Assembly (NCBI GenBank): GCA_024690695.1
Contig: JAILOS010000012.1
Location: 1-17,023 of the forward strand
DNA: 17,023 bases
From: Oscillospiraceae bacterium
Lineage (GTDB): Bacteria > Bacillota_A > Clostridia > Oscillospirales > Oscillospiraceae
Direction of reading: 5' to 3'
Position numbers and translations under genes: made by a program. Under the pieces are notes generated by a model. The model saw nothing but the letters and a program-made list of their open reading frames with translations. It was not told the DNA's origin and made no database searches. Position 1 is the first letter of the stretch; each line of letters begins with the position of its first letter. Below are positions 1-5,392 of this stretch, piece after piece.

Positions 1-342
1 TTTGCCAAAGCGCCGAGGGCGGGTAAACAGTGCCACCTGCGGCCGCTCATCCAGGAAGTCCTTGATCATCAGGGTCTTGTCCACATAGTAGTATTCCGTT
101 GACGCGACCCGGTAGTCGGAAATGCCAACCGGGAGAGGCAGTTTTGTTTTGCTCGACGCTTTCTTGTATGCGCCGGTGCGCACACGCCCATCAACCGGCT
201 TTTCCGCATCAGCTGGGATATACCATGTTCCACCCGCTTTGAAGGCGCCTGGGATCTTGCCGCTGCGGCACATCCCGGTTATACTCTGCTCTGTTAAGTT
301 CCATCGTGCAGCGGCTTCTTTTACAAGGATTCCATCTGGCAT
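1..342 (-). CDS. HTH-AAA-ATPase-like protein (PF09820 type), 5' part only
   Basis: The first 114 codons are present; the gene runs off the left edge. Residues about 3-60 form a short excisionase/MerR-like helix-turn-helix (VKEAAARWNLTEQSI, then a GTWYIPADAEKPVDGR segment). Residues about 75-114 match the start of the AAA-ATPase-like family: PLPVGISDYR, then EYYYVDKTLMIKDFL and, at the very edge, FTRPRRFGK, the beginning of the P-loop. Members of this family usually continue into a C-terminal PD-(D/E)XK nuclease-like domain (DUF1703), which would lie outside the window. They are abundant in gut Clostridia and Bacteroidia, often as accessory genes, and their biological role is not settled; a mobile-element or defence role is inference. 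The ATG at 342 is chosen because it is preceded at 7 nt by a ten-G tract that can act as the ribosome site, and by a good promoter (380-407). The HTH fusion suggests DNA binding or autoregulation. Confidence 0.85.
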   Translation of the reverse strand, partial: MPDGILVKEAAARWNLTEQSITGMCRSGKIPGAFKAGGTWYIPADAEKPVDGRVRTGAYKKASSKTKLPLPVGISDYRVASTEYYYVDKTLMIKDFLDERPQVALFTRPRRFGK

Positions 343-349
343 AAGATTG

Positions 350-359
350 CCCCCCCCCC
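350..359 (-). repeat. Homopolymer G10 tract acting as ribosome binding site
   Basis: Ten consecutive C on plus (ten G on the transcript strand) lie 7 nt before the ATG at 342. No other purine-rich ribosome site is present. A G run can pair with the CCUCC of 16S rRNA through a central G-U wobble, so it could act as the Shine-Dalgarno itself. Homopolymer tracts of this length are prone to slippage and to sequencing error. Confidence 0.6.
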
Positions 360-379
360 GAGAATAATTTGTTGTTTCT

Positions 380-407
380 ATTATATCCTCAAACGAAAGA
401 AAGTCAA
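380..407 (-). promoter_or_regulatory. Sigma-A-type promoter for the HTH-AAA gene
   Basis: On the minus strand TTGACT (402-407) is followed after 16 nt by a perfect TATAAT (380-385). Transcription would start near 373, giving a leader of about 30 nt that contains the G10 tract. The -35 box overlaps the AAACGAAAACGAA repeat at 406-418, so a protein bound there would probably control this promoter. Confidence 0.75.
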
Positions 408-418
408 ACGAAAACGAA
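406..418. repeat. 13-bp direct repeat copy 1 (AAACGAAAACGAA)
   Basis: The 13-bp sequence AAACGAAAACGAA is repeated exactly at 747-759. The copy here overlaps the -35 region of the promoter reading left. It also overlaps one arm of a perfect 11-bp inverted repeat (412-422 with 441-451, 18-nt spacer). Shorter AAACGAAA-like units recur at 391-398 and on the other strand at 444-451, so this is a cluster. It may be an operator or a recombination scar. Confidence 0.55.
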
Positions 419-451
419 AAAATATCAGAAGAAAACGACATTTTTTCGTTT
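412..451. repeat. Inverted repeat AAACGAAAAAA / TTTTTTCGTTT
   Basis: Perfect 11-bp arms at 412-422 and 441-451 enclose an 18-nt spacer. The repeat sits just upstream of the leftward promoter and covers the 3' end of the helicase-like remnant. It lacks a GC-rich stem, so it is not a typical terminator; a protein-binding site is more plausible. Confidence 0.45.
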
Positions 452-766
452 GCGAAAGGATGCTAAGCGGCTGAATAAAGATGCGCAGTACCGAAGCTGC
501 CCTTTTGAGAAGCTTTTTCTAGCCAAATATATTATGCCCGGAATACTCTCTGCATCATCAGACAATGTCTGATAGCCGAGCTCGGCATAGCCCTTAAGCC
601 TTTGCTGATACATCCGCTCCAGCATTAGAACATGGAAATCCGCATAGTCGTAGGCGCGAACCTCTCGCGTCCCTTCACAGCTCGAGGAATAGCTACAGAG
701 TAAAAACTTCGACATCGCACGACGGTTTTCTTGATAAAATTCCAAAAAACGAAAACGAATAAACAA
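425..766 (-). pseudogene. Probable C-terminal remnant of an SF2 (DEAD/DEAH) helicase
   Basis: An open frame of 113 codons runs from a TTG at 766 to a stop at 425. The segment YDYADFHVLMLERMYQQRLK plus GYAELGY resembles the extreme C-terminus of large DEAD/DEAH-box helicases found in mobile elements and TOTE-type conflict systems (typically Y-V-D-V-x-V-P-M-L-x-R-M-x-x-K-R-x-x-G-Y). That match is from memory of the family and is tentative. No helicase motifs I-VI are present. The TTG and the internal ATG (residue 18) both lack a ribosome site, and no promoter is seen upstream on minus. The reading is therefore a broken 3' end left behind by rearrangement, bracketed by the 13-bp repeats at 406-418 and 747-759. 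A small functional gene cannot be excluded. Confidence 0.35.
747..759. repeat. 13-bp direct repeat copy 2 (AAACGAAAACGAA)
   Basis: Exact second copy of the sequence at 406-418, in the same orientation, about 340 bp away and about 40 bp before the -35 box of the rightward promoter. The two copies bracket the helicase-like remnant and each sits near a divergently reading promoter. Confidence 0.55.
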
Positions 767-800
767 AACAGAACATTTTGTGAATATTGTTTAGTTCATA

Positions 801-829
801 TTGACGTTCTGCGGAAACAATGATATAAT
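801..829 (+). promoter_or_regulatory. Sigma-A-type promoter of the ATPase-TOPRIM operon
   Basis: TTGACG (801-806), 17-nt spacer, perfect TATAAT (824-829). Transcription would start near 836, about 30 nt before the ATG at 866. The in-frame ATG at 842 would lie almost at the transcript end without a ribosome site, which argues for the 866 start. Confidence 0.85.
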
Positions 830-865
830 AAGCGCACGGTCATGGAGGGATTGGAGGTAACTTAC

Positions 866-2293
866 ATGAATGCACCGATTGTCCGCATTACGAACCTTAA
901 TATTCAAAACTTTAAGAACGTTGTGAATGGAAGTCTTGCTCTGGAAAACCCGAGAAAGGACTATAAGGCAAGTATTGTTGGTATCTATGGTCAAAATGGA
1001 TCTGGTAAGACGTCAATCATTGAAGCACTTGATCTTTTGAAGAATGTGCTTTGCGGGCGGCCTGTCCCTTCGGAATTTGCTGATTATATCAATACTGATT
1101 CAGAAGAAGCGACACTTTCGTTTGAGTTTCGTATTATGCTGGAATCGAGGCCACAAACAGTCTCCTATCAATTCAGCATAAAAAGTGTACTGGATACATC
1201 CCAAAATGCAGCTGCGCCAAATCATAACGAACGGAAAGTCGTTGTTTTTAATGAACTGCTAAAATGCCCCATTTTATCTGATAAGCAGATCAAGATGGGC
1301 CGTTTAATCGATACCAACAGTTCGGATGGTTTTTCTCCGGTAGCTAAGCGGCGTTTACTGATAGGCAACGATAAAGAGATCGTTACCAATTTGCTGGTTG
1401 CCAAAAAACTTGCAGAGGCATCTTCCAGGTCTTTTATCTTCTCCAGAGAGTTGCTAGATATTATCCGAGAGAATGTAAAAGAACAAAGGGCCAAAGGAGC
1501 TCTGGATAAAGATCTTGAATTCTATTACGCAATTATTGAGAGCCTGGTTAACTTTGGCAATAACAGCCTTTTTGTTGTGAGGACTTCACACACTGGTTTA
1601 ATCAGCCTCAATGCCCAACCATTAGTGTTCAAGATTACAGCGGGCAGACAAGGCTATCAAGGAATCCTTATGCTGCCGCTTGACAGTCCAATTGACATCC
1701 AAGAGCAAGCCAAGATTATGGTAGAGAAGATTATTTCTAATATGAATATTGTTCTCACACAATTAATTCCTGGATTAACAATCGGTGTAAAAGATTTGGG
1801 TTCATTAGTCTTACCTGATGGAGAACGCGGGAATCGGATTCAGCTAATGTCCAATAGAAATAACAAAGAGATACCTCTTAAGTACGAATCCGAAGGTATC
1901 AAGAAAATAATCTCCATTCTCCAGTTGCTTATCGTTGTTTACAATCAGCCATCAATTACTGTTGCAGTAGATGAGTTGGATGCAGGAGTGTTTGAGTATC
2001 TTCTTGGCGAACTTCTCCGGATTATAGCGGAAAAAGGGAAAGGCCAGCTGATTTTTACTTCTCATAACCTGAGACCGCTTGAAACGCTTGATCGAGGCTT
2101 TATTGCATTCACGACTACGAACCCAAATCATCGCTATATACGCATGGCAAATGTCAAAGATAATAATAATCTTCGTGATTTCTATTACCGAGATATAATG
2201 CTAGGCGAACAGGACGAGGAGCTGTACGAGCCGACTCATAATGCTGAAATCTCGCTTGCTTTTAGAGAGGCGGGTGAATACAGTGGCGCGTAA
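866..2293 (+). CDS. AAA15/ABC-type ATPase of a two-gene defence-like operon
   Basis: 475 aa, cytoplasmic, no membrane segment. Walker A GQNGSGKTS at residues 42-50, an ABC-like signature ESEG at 341-344, Walker B VAVDELDAG at 366-374 and an H-loop TSHN at 398-401 place it in the SMC/ABC-like AAA15 (PF13304-type) ATPases. Residues about 70-330 are the family's variable insertion; the last 70 residues after TSHN form a helical tail with no recognised motif. The start at 866 has GGAGG 8 nt upstream and agrees with the promoter. The next gene begins 11 nt before this one ends, so the two are translationally coupled. ATPases of this type paired with a TOPRIM-like partner occur in anti-phage systems such as PARIS (AriA/AriB), AbiL/RloAB and OLD relatives; in those the ATPase senses infection and controls the effector. 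Which of these, if any, this belongs to cannot be decided by eye. Confidence 0.85.
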   Translation: MNAPIVRITNLNIQNFKNVVNGSLALENPRKDYKASIVGIYGQNGSGKTSIIEALDLLKNVLCGRPVPSEFADYINTDSEEATLSFEFRIMLESRPQTVSYQFSIKSVLDTSQNAAAPNHNERKVVVFNELLKCPILSDKQIKMGRLIDTNSSDGFSPVAKRRLLIGNDKEIVTNLLVAKKLAEASSRSFIFSRELLDIIRENVKEQRAKGALDKDLEFYYAIIESLVNFGNNSLFVVRTSHTGLISLNAQPLVFKITAGRQGYQGILMLPLDSPIDIQEQAKIMVEKIISNMNIVLTQLIPGLTIGVKDLGSLVLPDGERGNRIQLMSNRNNKEIPLKYESEGIKKIISILQLLIVVYNQPSITVAVDELDAGVFEYLLGELLRIIAEKGKGQLIFTSHNLRPLETLDRGFIAFTTTNPNHRYIRMANVKDNNNLRDFYYRDIMLGEQDEELYEPTHNAEISLAFREAGEYSGA

Positions 2294-3014
2294 AAAAATC
2301 GTATTTGTGATTGTTGAAGGACCATCAGACGATGAAGCACTCGGTGTCCTGTTAGAGAAAGTTTTCAACAGCAGCACCGTGTTCGTATATATCACGCACG
2401 GAGATATCACTTCAAAACCCGGGACTGATCCTTCAAGAATTCTCGCCGTAGTTGGGGATTTGGTAAAAGGGTATGCTAAGTCAAACCACTTGAACAATAC
2501 TCATTTCCAGGAGATTATTCATATAACCGATACCGATGGCGCATTTATTCCCGATGAAAGCGTGGTGGAAGACCCGTCAGCTACAAAAGCACAATACACT
2601 CTAACAGAAATACGCACGGCGAATGTTGAAGGAATATTGATTCGAAATGCGCTAAAGAGCCAATGCCTTAACAGATTATCGGGTGCTCAGAAGATATGGG
2701 GAATTCCGTACCAGGCATACTACATGTCTTGTAACTTAGATCATGTACTTCATGACAAACAAAACTCTTCAGATGAAGAGAAAGAAAAGAATGCCTTGGC
2801 GTTTGCAAAGCGGTATAGACAGGATGTAGACGGGTTCATCAAATTCATTGCAGAATCTGATTTCTCTGTGACCTCAAACTATGTTGAGTCCTGGAATTAT
2901 ATCAAGCAGGGTGTTCATTCTCTTGAGCGTCACACGAACCTAGGTCTGTGCTTGACATCGGCAACCGAAGTTGATGCAGAGAGTGATGCCCCGATGGATC
3001 AAGCGGTTAAATAA
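2283..3014 (+). CDS. TOPRIM-like partner protein, putative effector
   Basis: 243 aa, soluble. The N-terminus is a beta strand ending in FVIVEGPSDDEAL (Glu12), followed by YITHGDITS (37-45) and IIHITDTDGAFIPDE (78-92). A glutamate after the first strand and a later D-x-D-G are the layout of TOPRIM metal sites (OLD nucleases, AriB/DUF4435, RloB). The HGDITS motif and a later YYMSCNLDHVLHD (146-158) look family-specific. I do not recognise a named family. The GTG start at 2283 is preferred over the ATG at 2241, which would lie deep inside the ATPase gene: the sequence from GTG on (MARKKIVFVIVEG) starts directly with the first strand, and purine-rich GAGAGG (2265-2270) and GGGTGA (2272-2277) precede it. 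The 11-nt overlap implies fixed stoichiometry with the ATPase. The inferred role is nuclease or other metal-dependent effector held by the ATPase. Confidence 0.8.
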   Translation: MARKKIVFVIVEGPSDDEALGVLLEKVFNSSTVFVYITHGDITSKPGTDPSRILAVVGDLVKGYAKSNHLNNTHFQEIIHITDTDGAFIPDESVVEDPSATKAQYTLTEIRTANVEGILIRNALKSQCLNRLSGAQKIWGIPYQAYYMSCNLDHVLHDKQNSSDEEKEKNALAFAKRYRQDVDGFIKFIAESDFSVTSNYVESWNYIKQGVHSLERHTNLGLCLTSATEVDAESDAPMDQAVK

Positions 3015-3136
3015 TCAAGTTATAAATTGCATTTGACCTGAAAGCCAATAATTCTGGTGGCAATCCGACACTGACGTAAGACCAATTGGAGAAAACTTCA
3101 GGAACAGTAGAACAGTAGAATTAAGAGAGCTTCATA

Positions 3137-3367
3137 ATGAATAATAACATAATCTGGACTTGTACTTTTTGCAATAGGATTCCATCTGCACAATCCAGCA
3201 GAAAATGCCCTCGCTGTAGAAGAAAACTGACGCCATGGGATCCAAGTAAAGATTCTTTCGAACGGCAACCAGAATGGCCTCCCACTAAATGTAAGGTAGA
3301 ATCGTCAGTGGACGGGGATGAAAACCACATTGAATATACAAAGTTCTATGGTAAGAACAATGATTGA
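3137..3367 (+). CDS. Small zinc-ribbon protein
   Basis: 76 aa. Cys9-x2-Cys12 and Cys24-x2-Cys27 (CTFC and CPRC) form a treble-clef/zinc-ribbon knuckle pair; the rest is polar with no further motif. It begins 122 nt after the TOPRIM-like gene on the same strand, with a modest GAGAG ribosome site at 3125-3129, so it may be the third cistron of the defence-like operon. No convincing separate promoter or terminator lies between. A zinc ribbon could bind nucleic acid or a partner. The short length and lack of recognised family leave the function open. Confidence 0.6.
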   Translation: MNNNIIWTCTFCNRIPSAQSSRKCPRCRRKLTPWDPSKDSFERQPEWPPTKCKVESSVDGDENHIEYTKFYGKNND

Positions 3368-3450
3368 AGAAGCGTCAAAAACAGTGAGAGGTCTTTGAAA
3401 CCAGAGAAGAGAGTTGAGTTTAGGGAACACTTTCATGTGGAAGGGACAAA

Positions 3451-3928
3451 ATGAAGATGTTTCATAAAGCGATAGATTTAAAGCTTTTAGAAGGCACTTC
3501 TTTGGAAGTAAGCTTCCAGGATGGAATTGTCAAACGATACGATATGAGCGTACTGTTCTCTAAGTATCCACAGTTAAAGCAGTTAGAGGATAGATCCTTG
3601 TTCTTGTCTGGAAAGATGATGGGAGCATACGGTATTGTTTGGAGTGATGAACTTGATATCGAGACAGAAACAATCTATGAAGACGGCGAAACTGTTCTTC
3701 ATGAAAAACCGATCGTTCATCAAGAGTCAGCACATGCCGTTGCTGCAGCTCGTGCAATTGCAGGTATTTCTCAAAAGCAGTTAGCGGAACTGTCTGGGAT
3801 TGATCAGTCTGACATTTCTAAAAAAGAGAGGTATCGCGAATCCTTCTGTTGCGACACTTGATCAAATTGCGAAGGCATTGGGTGGACGATTAGCCATTTC
3901 TATCGAAATTCCAGCAACTGCATTATAG
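3451..3928 (+). pseudogene. Frameshifted DUF2442-HTH (XRE) regulator/antitoxin-like gene
   Basis: Residues about 1-75 are a DUF2442 domain (AIDLKLLEGTSLEVSFQDG, with SGKMMGAYGIVWSDELDIE). Residues about 88 onward begin an XRE helix-turn-helix (AARAIAGISQKQLAELSGI, DQSDIS). The frame breaks near 3823-3834, where the expected SKIERGIANPS becomes SKKERYRES and stops at 3861. In the +1 frame the homology resumes as GIANPSVATLDQIAKALGG and ends at TAG 3926-3928. The simplest repair is restoration of one GA in GAGAGG, or removal of one A from the preceding A6. The start at 3451 has GGAAGGG 5 nt upstream. Intact relatives act as antitoxin-like or auto-repressor proteins, often beside a small DUF4160-type partner; no such partner is seen here. 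The break could be a real mutation, a sequencing error, or slippage. Confidence 0.75.
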
Positions 3929-3942
3929 TTCGAATAAATGAT

Positions 3943-3977
3943 GACAGACCGGGTCAATTCCCGGCCTGTCGTTGTTT
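3943..3977 (+). terminator. Intrinsic terminator after the DUF2442-HTH gene
   Basis: Arms GACAGACCGGG (3943-3953) and CCCGGCCTGTC (3960-3970) pair with one A-C mismatch around a 6-nt loop and are followed by GTTGTTT, a modest U tract. It lies 14 nt after the restored stop at 3928, closing the left-hand gene set. Confidence 0.7.
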
Positions 3978-4004
3978 ACTTACATAATTGTTGCCATATA
4001 TACT
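3975..4004 (+). promoter_or_regulatory. Candidate promoter of the 4046 gene
   Basis: TTTACT (3975-3980), 18-nt spacer, TATACT (3999-4004). The -35 box is poor and overlaps the preceding terminator tract, but the -10 is good and the position fits a start near 4011. Confidence 0.45.
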
Positions 4005-4008
4005 GACC

Positions 4009-4023
4009 TTGCACGATGTGCAA
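4009..4023. promoter_or_regulatory. Palindrome TTGCAC-GAT-GTGCAA at the predicted transcription start
   Basis: Perfect 6-bp arms around a 3-nt centre, starting 4 nt after the -10 box and ending 8 nt before the ribosome site AAGGAGG (4032-4038). The position is that of a classical repressor operator. No cognate regulator is identified; the broken HTH gene just upstream is one possibility. Confidence 0.45.
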
Positions 4024-4045
4024 ATCAATATAAGGAGGCCAGAAA

Positions 4046-4450
4046 ATGGCAACAAGCACGTTTTTATCATTGGAGCAGTTCACATTTATTGCAGTTCCTC
4101 CCGACAGTCATATCAGCAGCCTTCGCGTGAGCATCTACGCAGATGGCAGGCTGATTTTGAACGGGAAACTCGCAGAGGTACTAAGTGGAAAGACAGTCGA
4201 AATAAGGTTTACCGATGATGCCCGACACCTTTGCTTCTTTGAAAGCGATTCCGAGAACGCTGTCAGATTTCCCAAGAACGGTTCAAAACGGCTCCCGTCT
4301 GCTGTAGAGCATCTCAAAAGGCACAAAACAACATTGCCAGCCAGGTATGAAGTAAAGTTTAGTGAAGAACTCGCCTTTTGGCAGGGGGATTACAGCGAAA
4401 ACCCTCCTGTAACCAAGTCAAAGAGCCAAGCAAGTTTGAAGCAGAAATAG
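4046..4450 (+). CDS. Hypothetical protein (134 aa)
   Basis: Not recognised. Excellent ribosome site AAGGAGG at 4032-4038, 7 nt before the ATG, supports the start. The N-terminal two-thirds is beta-rich with alternating hydrophobic residues (EQFTFIAVPPDSHISSLRVS, then IYADGRLILNG, KTVEIRFTDD and RHLCFFESD). The C-terminus is basic and polar (KSKSQASLKQK). No signal peptide, membrane segment or metal motif is visible. It overlaps the next frame by up to 73 nt, so the two may be co-translated or belong to one interrupted gene. Confidence 0.7.
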   Translation: MATSTFLSLEQFTFIAVPPDSHISSLRVSIYADGRLILNGKLAEVLSGKTVEIRFTDDARHLCFFESDSENAVRFPKNGSKRLPSAVEHLKRHKTTLPARYEVKFSEELAFWQGDYSENPPVTKSKSQASLKQK

Positions 4451-4740
4451 AAGCGTTGCCATATGCAATCCGGGCATTTGTACGCTCTCTCCTTTCAGAT
4501 GAGACAACTGAGGATGCATTTCATGATATAGTCCTGTGCTGCTATGAAGCGATGGATGAAACAGGACATTTTTCGAGAGCTAAGACATTGAGCCGGATTA
4601 AGGATTTGACTCAAAAACAGAGGCGTGAGCAAAACACGCTTTACAAGAGAAACAATATATCCTTCAACCAATGCGTCGGGGACAGCAAAACACCAGTCTC
4701 CGAATGGCTGAACGTCTCTGGATGGAGGGAGTGGGAGTAG
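4378..4740 (+). CDS. Hypothetical protein, start uncertain
   Basis: Open frame of up to 120 codons, overlapping the end of the 4046 gene in another frame. The plausible coding part starts around EAEIEALPYAIRAFVRSLL and is helical and charged (TTEDAFHDIVLCCYEAMDET, SRAKTLSRIKDLTQKQRREQ). The TTG at 4378 and the TTG at 4456 (5 nt after the upstream stop) are both possible starts and both lack a clear ribosome site, so coupling to the 4046 gene or a frameshift fusion is possible. After the TAG at 4738 the same frame stays open for 27 more codons (through HSNIRLLPIGMTEDVERW) to a TGA near 4822, which may mean that the stop is a mutation. No family recognised. Confidence 0.45.
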   Translation: MAGGLQRKPSCNQVKEPSKFEAEIEALPYAIRAFVRSLLSDETTEDAFHDIVLCCYEAMDETGHFSRAKTLSRIKDLTQKQRREQNTLYKRNNISFNQCVGDSKTPVSEWLNVSGWREWE

Positions 4741-5080
4741 ACCGCGGAGGCGTGCCATTCCAATATTCGTCTCCTGCCGATCGGGATGACGGAGGATGTG
4801 GAAAGATGGTTCGCCACGTGATACAAGCTTAGTGTGATCCTTTCGTGTCGGGCGGCCGACAAAGATTATCCCCCGGGAGGGTTGTTTCAAGCCCTTCCCG
4901 GGGGATTTTTCTGGTAATTTTGCACAGGTTTTCCGGTATGCGAGCTGCCGTTACAGAAAACGTTGAAGGAGATCCTGCGGGCAAAAAGCAAGCGCTGTCA
5001 AGGCTTTGAGCCTCTTTGTGCAAGATTTTTGACCCCTCTCGGATGTGCATGGTAAATCGACCGTTTTCCGTCAATATGTA
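4741..5080. other. Gene-poor stretch between island and AbrB fragment
   Basis: No convincing gene is seen. The left part holds the open continuation of the preceding frame and a strong terminator (4869-4910). From 4911 to 5080 there is no ribosome site with a credible frame on either strand. A TTGACA near 5000 on minus has no matching -10 box. Confidence 0.5.
4869..4910 (+). terminator. Strong intrinsic terminator
   Basis: TCCCCCGGGAGGG (4869-4881), 10-nt loop, CCCTTCCCGGGGGA (4892-4905) with a single bulge, then TTTTT. It ends rightward transcription from the two hypothetical genes. A similar half-site, TTCCCGGGGG followed by TTTTTCTG, recurs at 5484-5500 without a matching left arm. Confidence 0.85.
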
Positions 5081-5257
5081 CTACTCCAGCCCCATCCGTT
5101 TGGCTAAATCCAACATAGAAAAGCTGAATTTTTGCCAGGTTTCCAATGTCGTCTGTGACGGGTCACCCTCGCGGATGCGCATGGTGCGGCGGATCTCCTT
5201 CGGGATCACGACGCGGCCGAGGTCGTCGATCCGGCGGACCATTCCGGTTGCTTTCAT
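5081..5257 (-). pseudogene. Truncated AbrB/SpoVT-family transcription regulator with foreign tail
   Basis: 58 codons from ATG 5257 to TAG 5081. Residues 1-33 are a typical SpoVT/AbrB swapped-hairpin DNA-binding half: MKATGMVRRIDDLGRVVIPK, EIRRTMRIREGDP. The expected continuation (L-E-I-x followed by a glycine-bearing strand and KKYSPIGEL) is missing. From residue 34 the sequence reads SQTTLETWQKFSFSMLDLAK then RMGLE, has no AbrB features and is coded by more AT-rich DNA. The break falls near 5158, beside a small GTGAC-GG-GTCAC inverted repeat (5155-5166). AGGAGG at 9 nt upstream is ideal but lies in the stem of the 5262-5316 hairpin. AbrB domains work as dimers of swapped hairpins, so the product probably cannot fold normally. 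It may be expressed as a novel short fusion, but truncation at the island edge is the likelier reading. Confidence 0.7.
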
Positions 5258-5261
5258 ATCA

Positions 5262-5316
5262 AAAATCCTCCTGCGTTTCTATCTGTTGTCACAGATAGTA
5301 TTTGCAGGAGGATTTT
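5262..5316. repeat. Long two-part inverted repeat covering two ribosome sites
   Basis: Outer arms AAAATCCTCCTGC (5262-5274) and GCAGGAGGATTTT (5304-5316) are perfectly complementary. Inside, CTATCTGT (5279-5286) and ACAGATAG (5291-5298) form a perfect 8-bp stem with a 4-nt loop. On the minus-strand transcript the downstream outer arm contains the AGGAGG of the AbrB fragment, so the fold would hide its ribosome site. The mirror copy places an equally good AGGAGG before the ATG at 5321 on plus. Either a regulatory RNA hairpin or the trace of an inversion. Confidence 0.7.
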
Positions 5317-5320
5317 GCTT

Positions 5321-5392
5321 ATGCGGACAGAAACCGGGCTGTTTATCAAAGCGGCTGCTCGACCGCCTTCGAAAGAAGCTGCCCCGACGTGA
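5321..5392 (+). CDS. Possible 23-aa ORF with ideal ribosome site
   Basis: ATG 5321 to TGA 5390, starting MRTETGLFIKAAARPPSKEA. AGGAGG at 5305-5310 lies 10 nt upstream, but it exists because of the inverted repeat. No promoter or conserved feature is seen, so coding status is doubtful. Confidence 0.2.
   Translation: MRTETGLFIKAAARPPSKEAAPT

Noticed and set aside
122..572. Short plus-strand frames (122-367 and 369-572)
   Set aside because: The first is antisense to the HTH-AAA gene; the second lies over the promoter region and remnant with no ribosome site.
842..865. Upstream ATG at 842 as start of the ATPase gene
   Set aside because: It would lie only about 6 nt after the predicted transcription start and has no ribosome site, while ATG 866 has GGAGG at 8 nt.
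3103..3120. Tandem AACAGTAG copies before the zinc-ribbon gene
   Set aside because: Only two 8-nt copies; too short to support a CRISPR, iteron or operator call.
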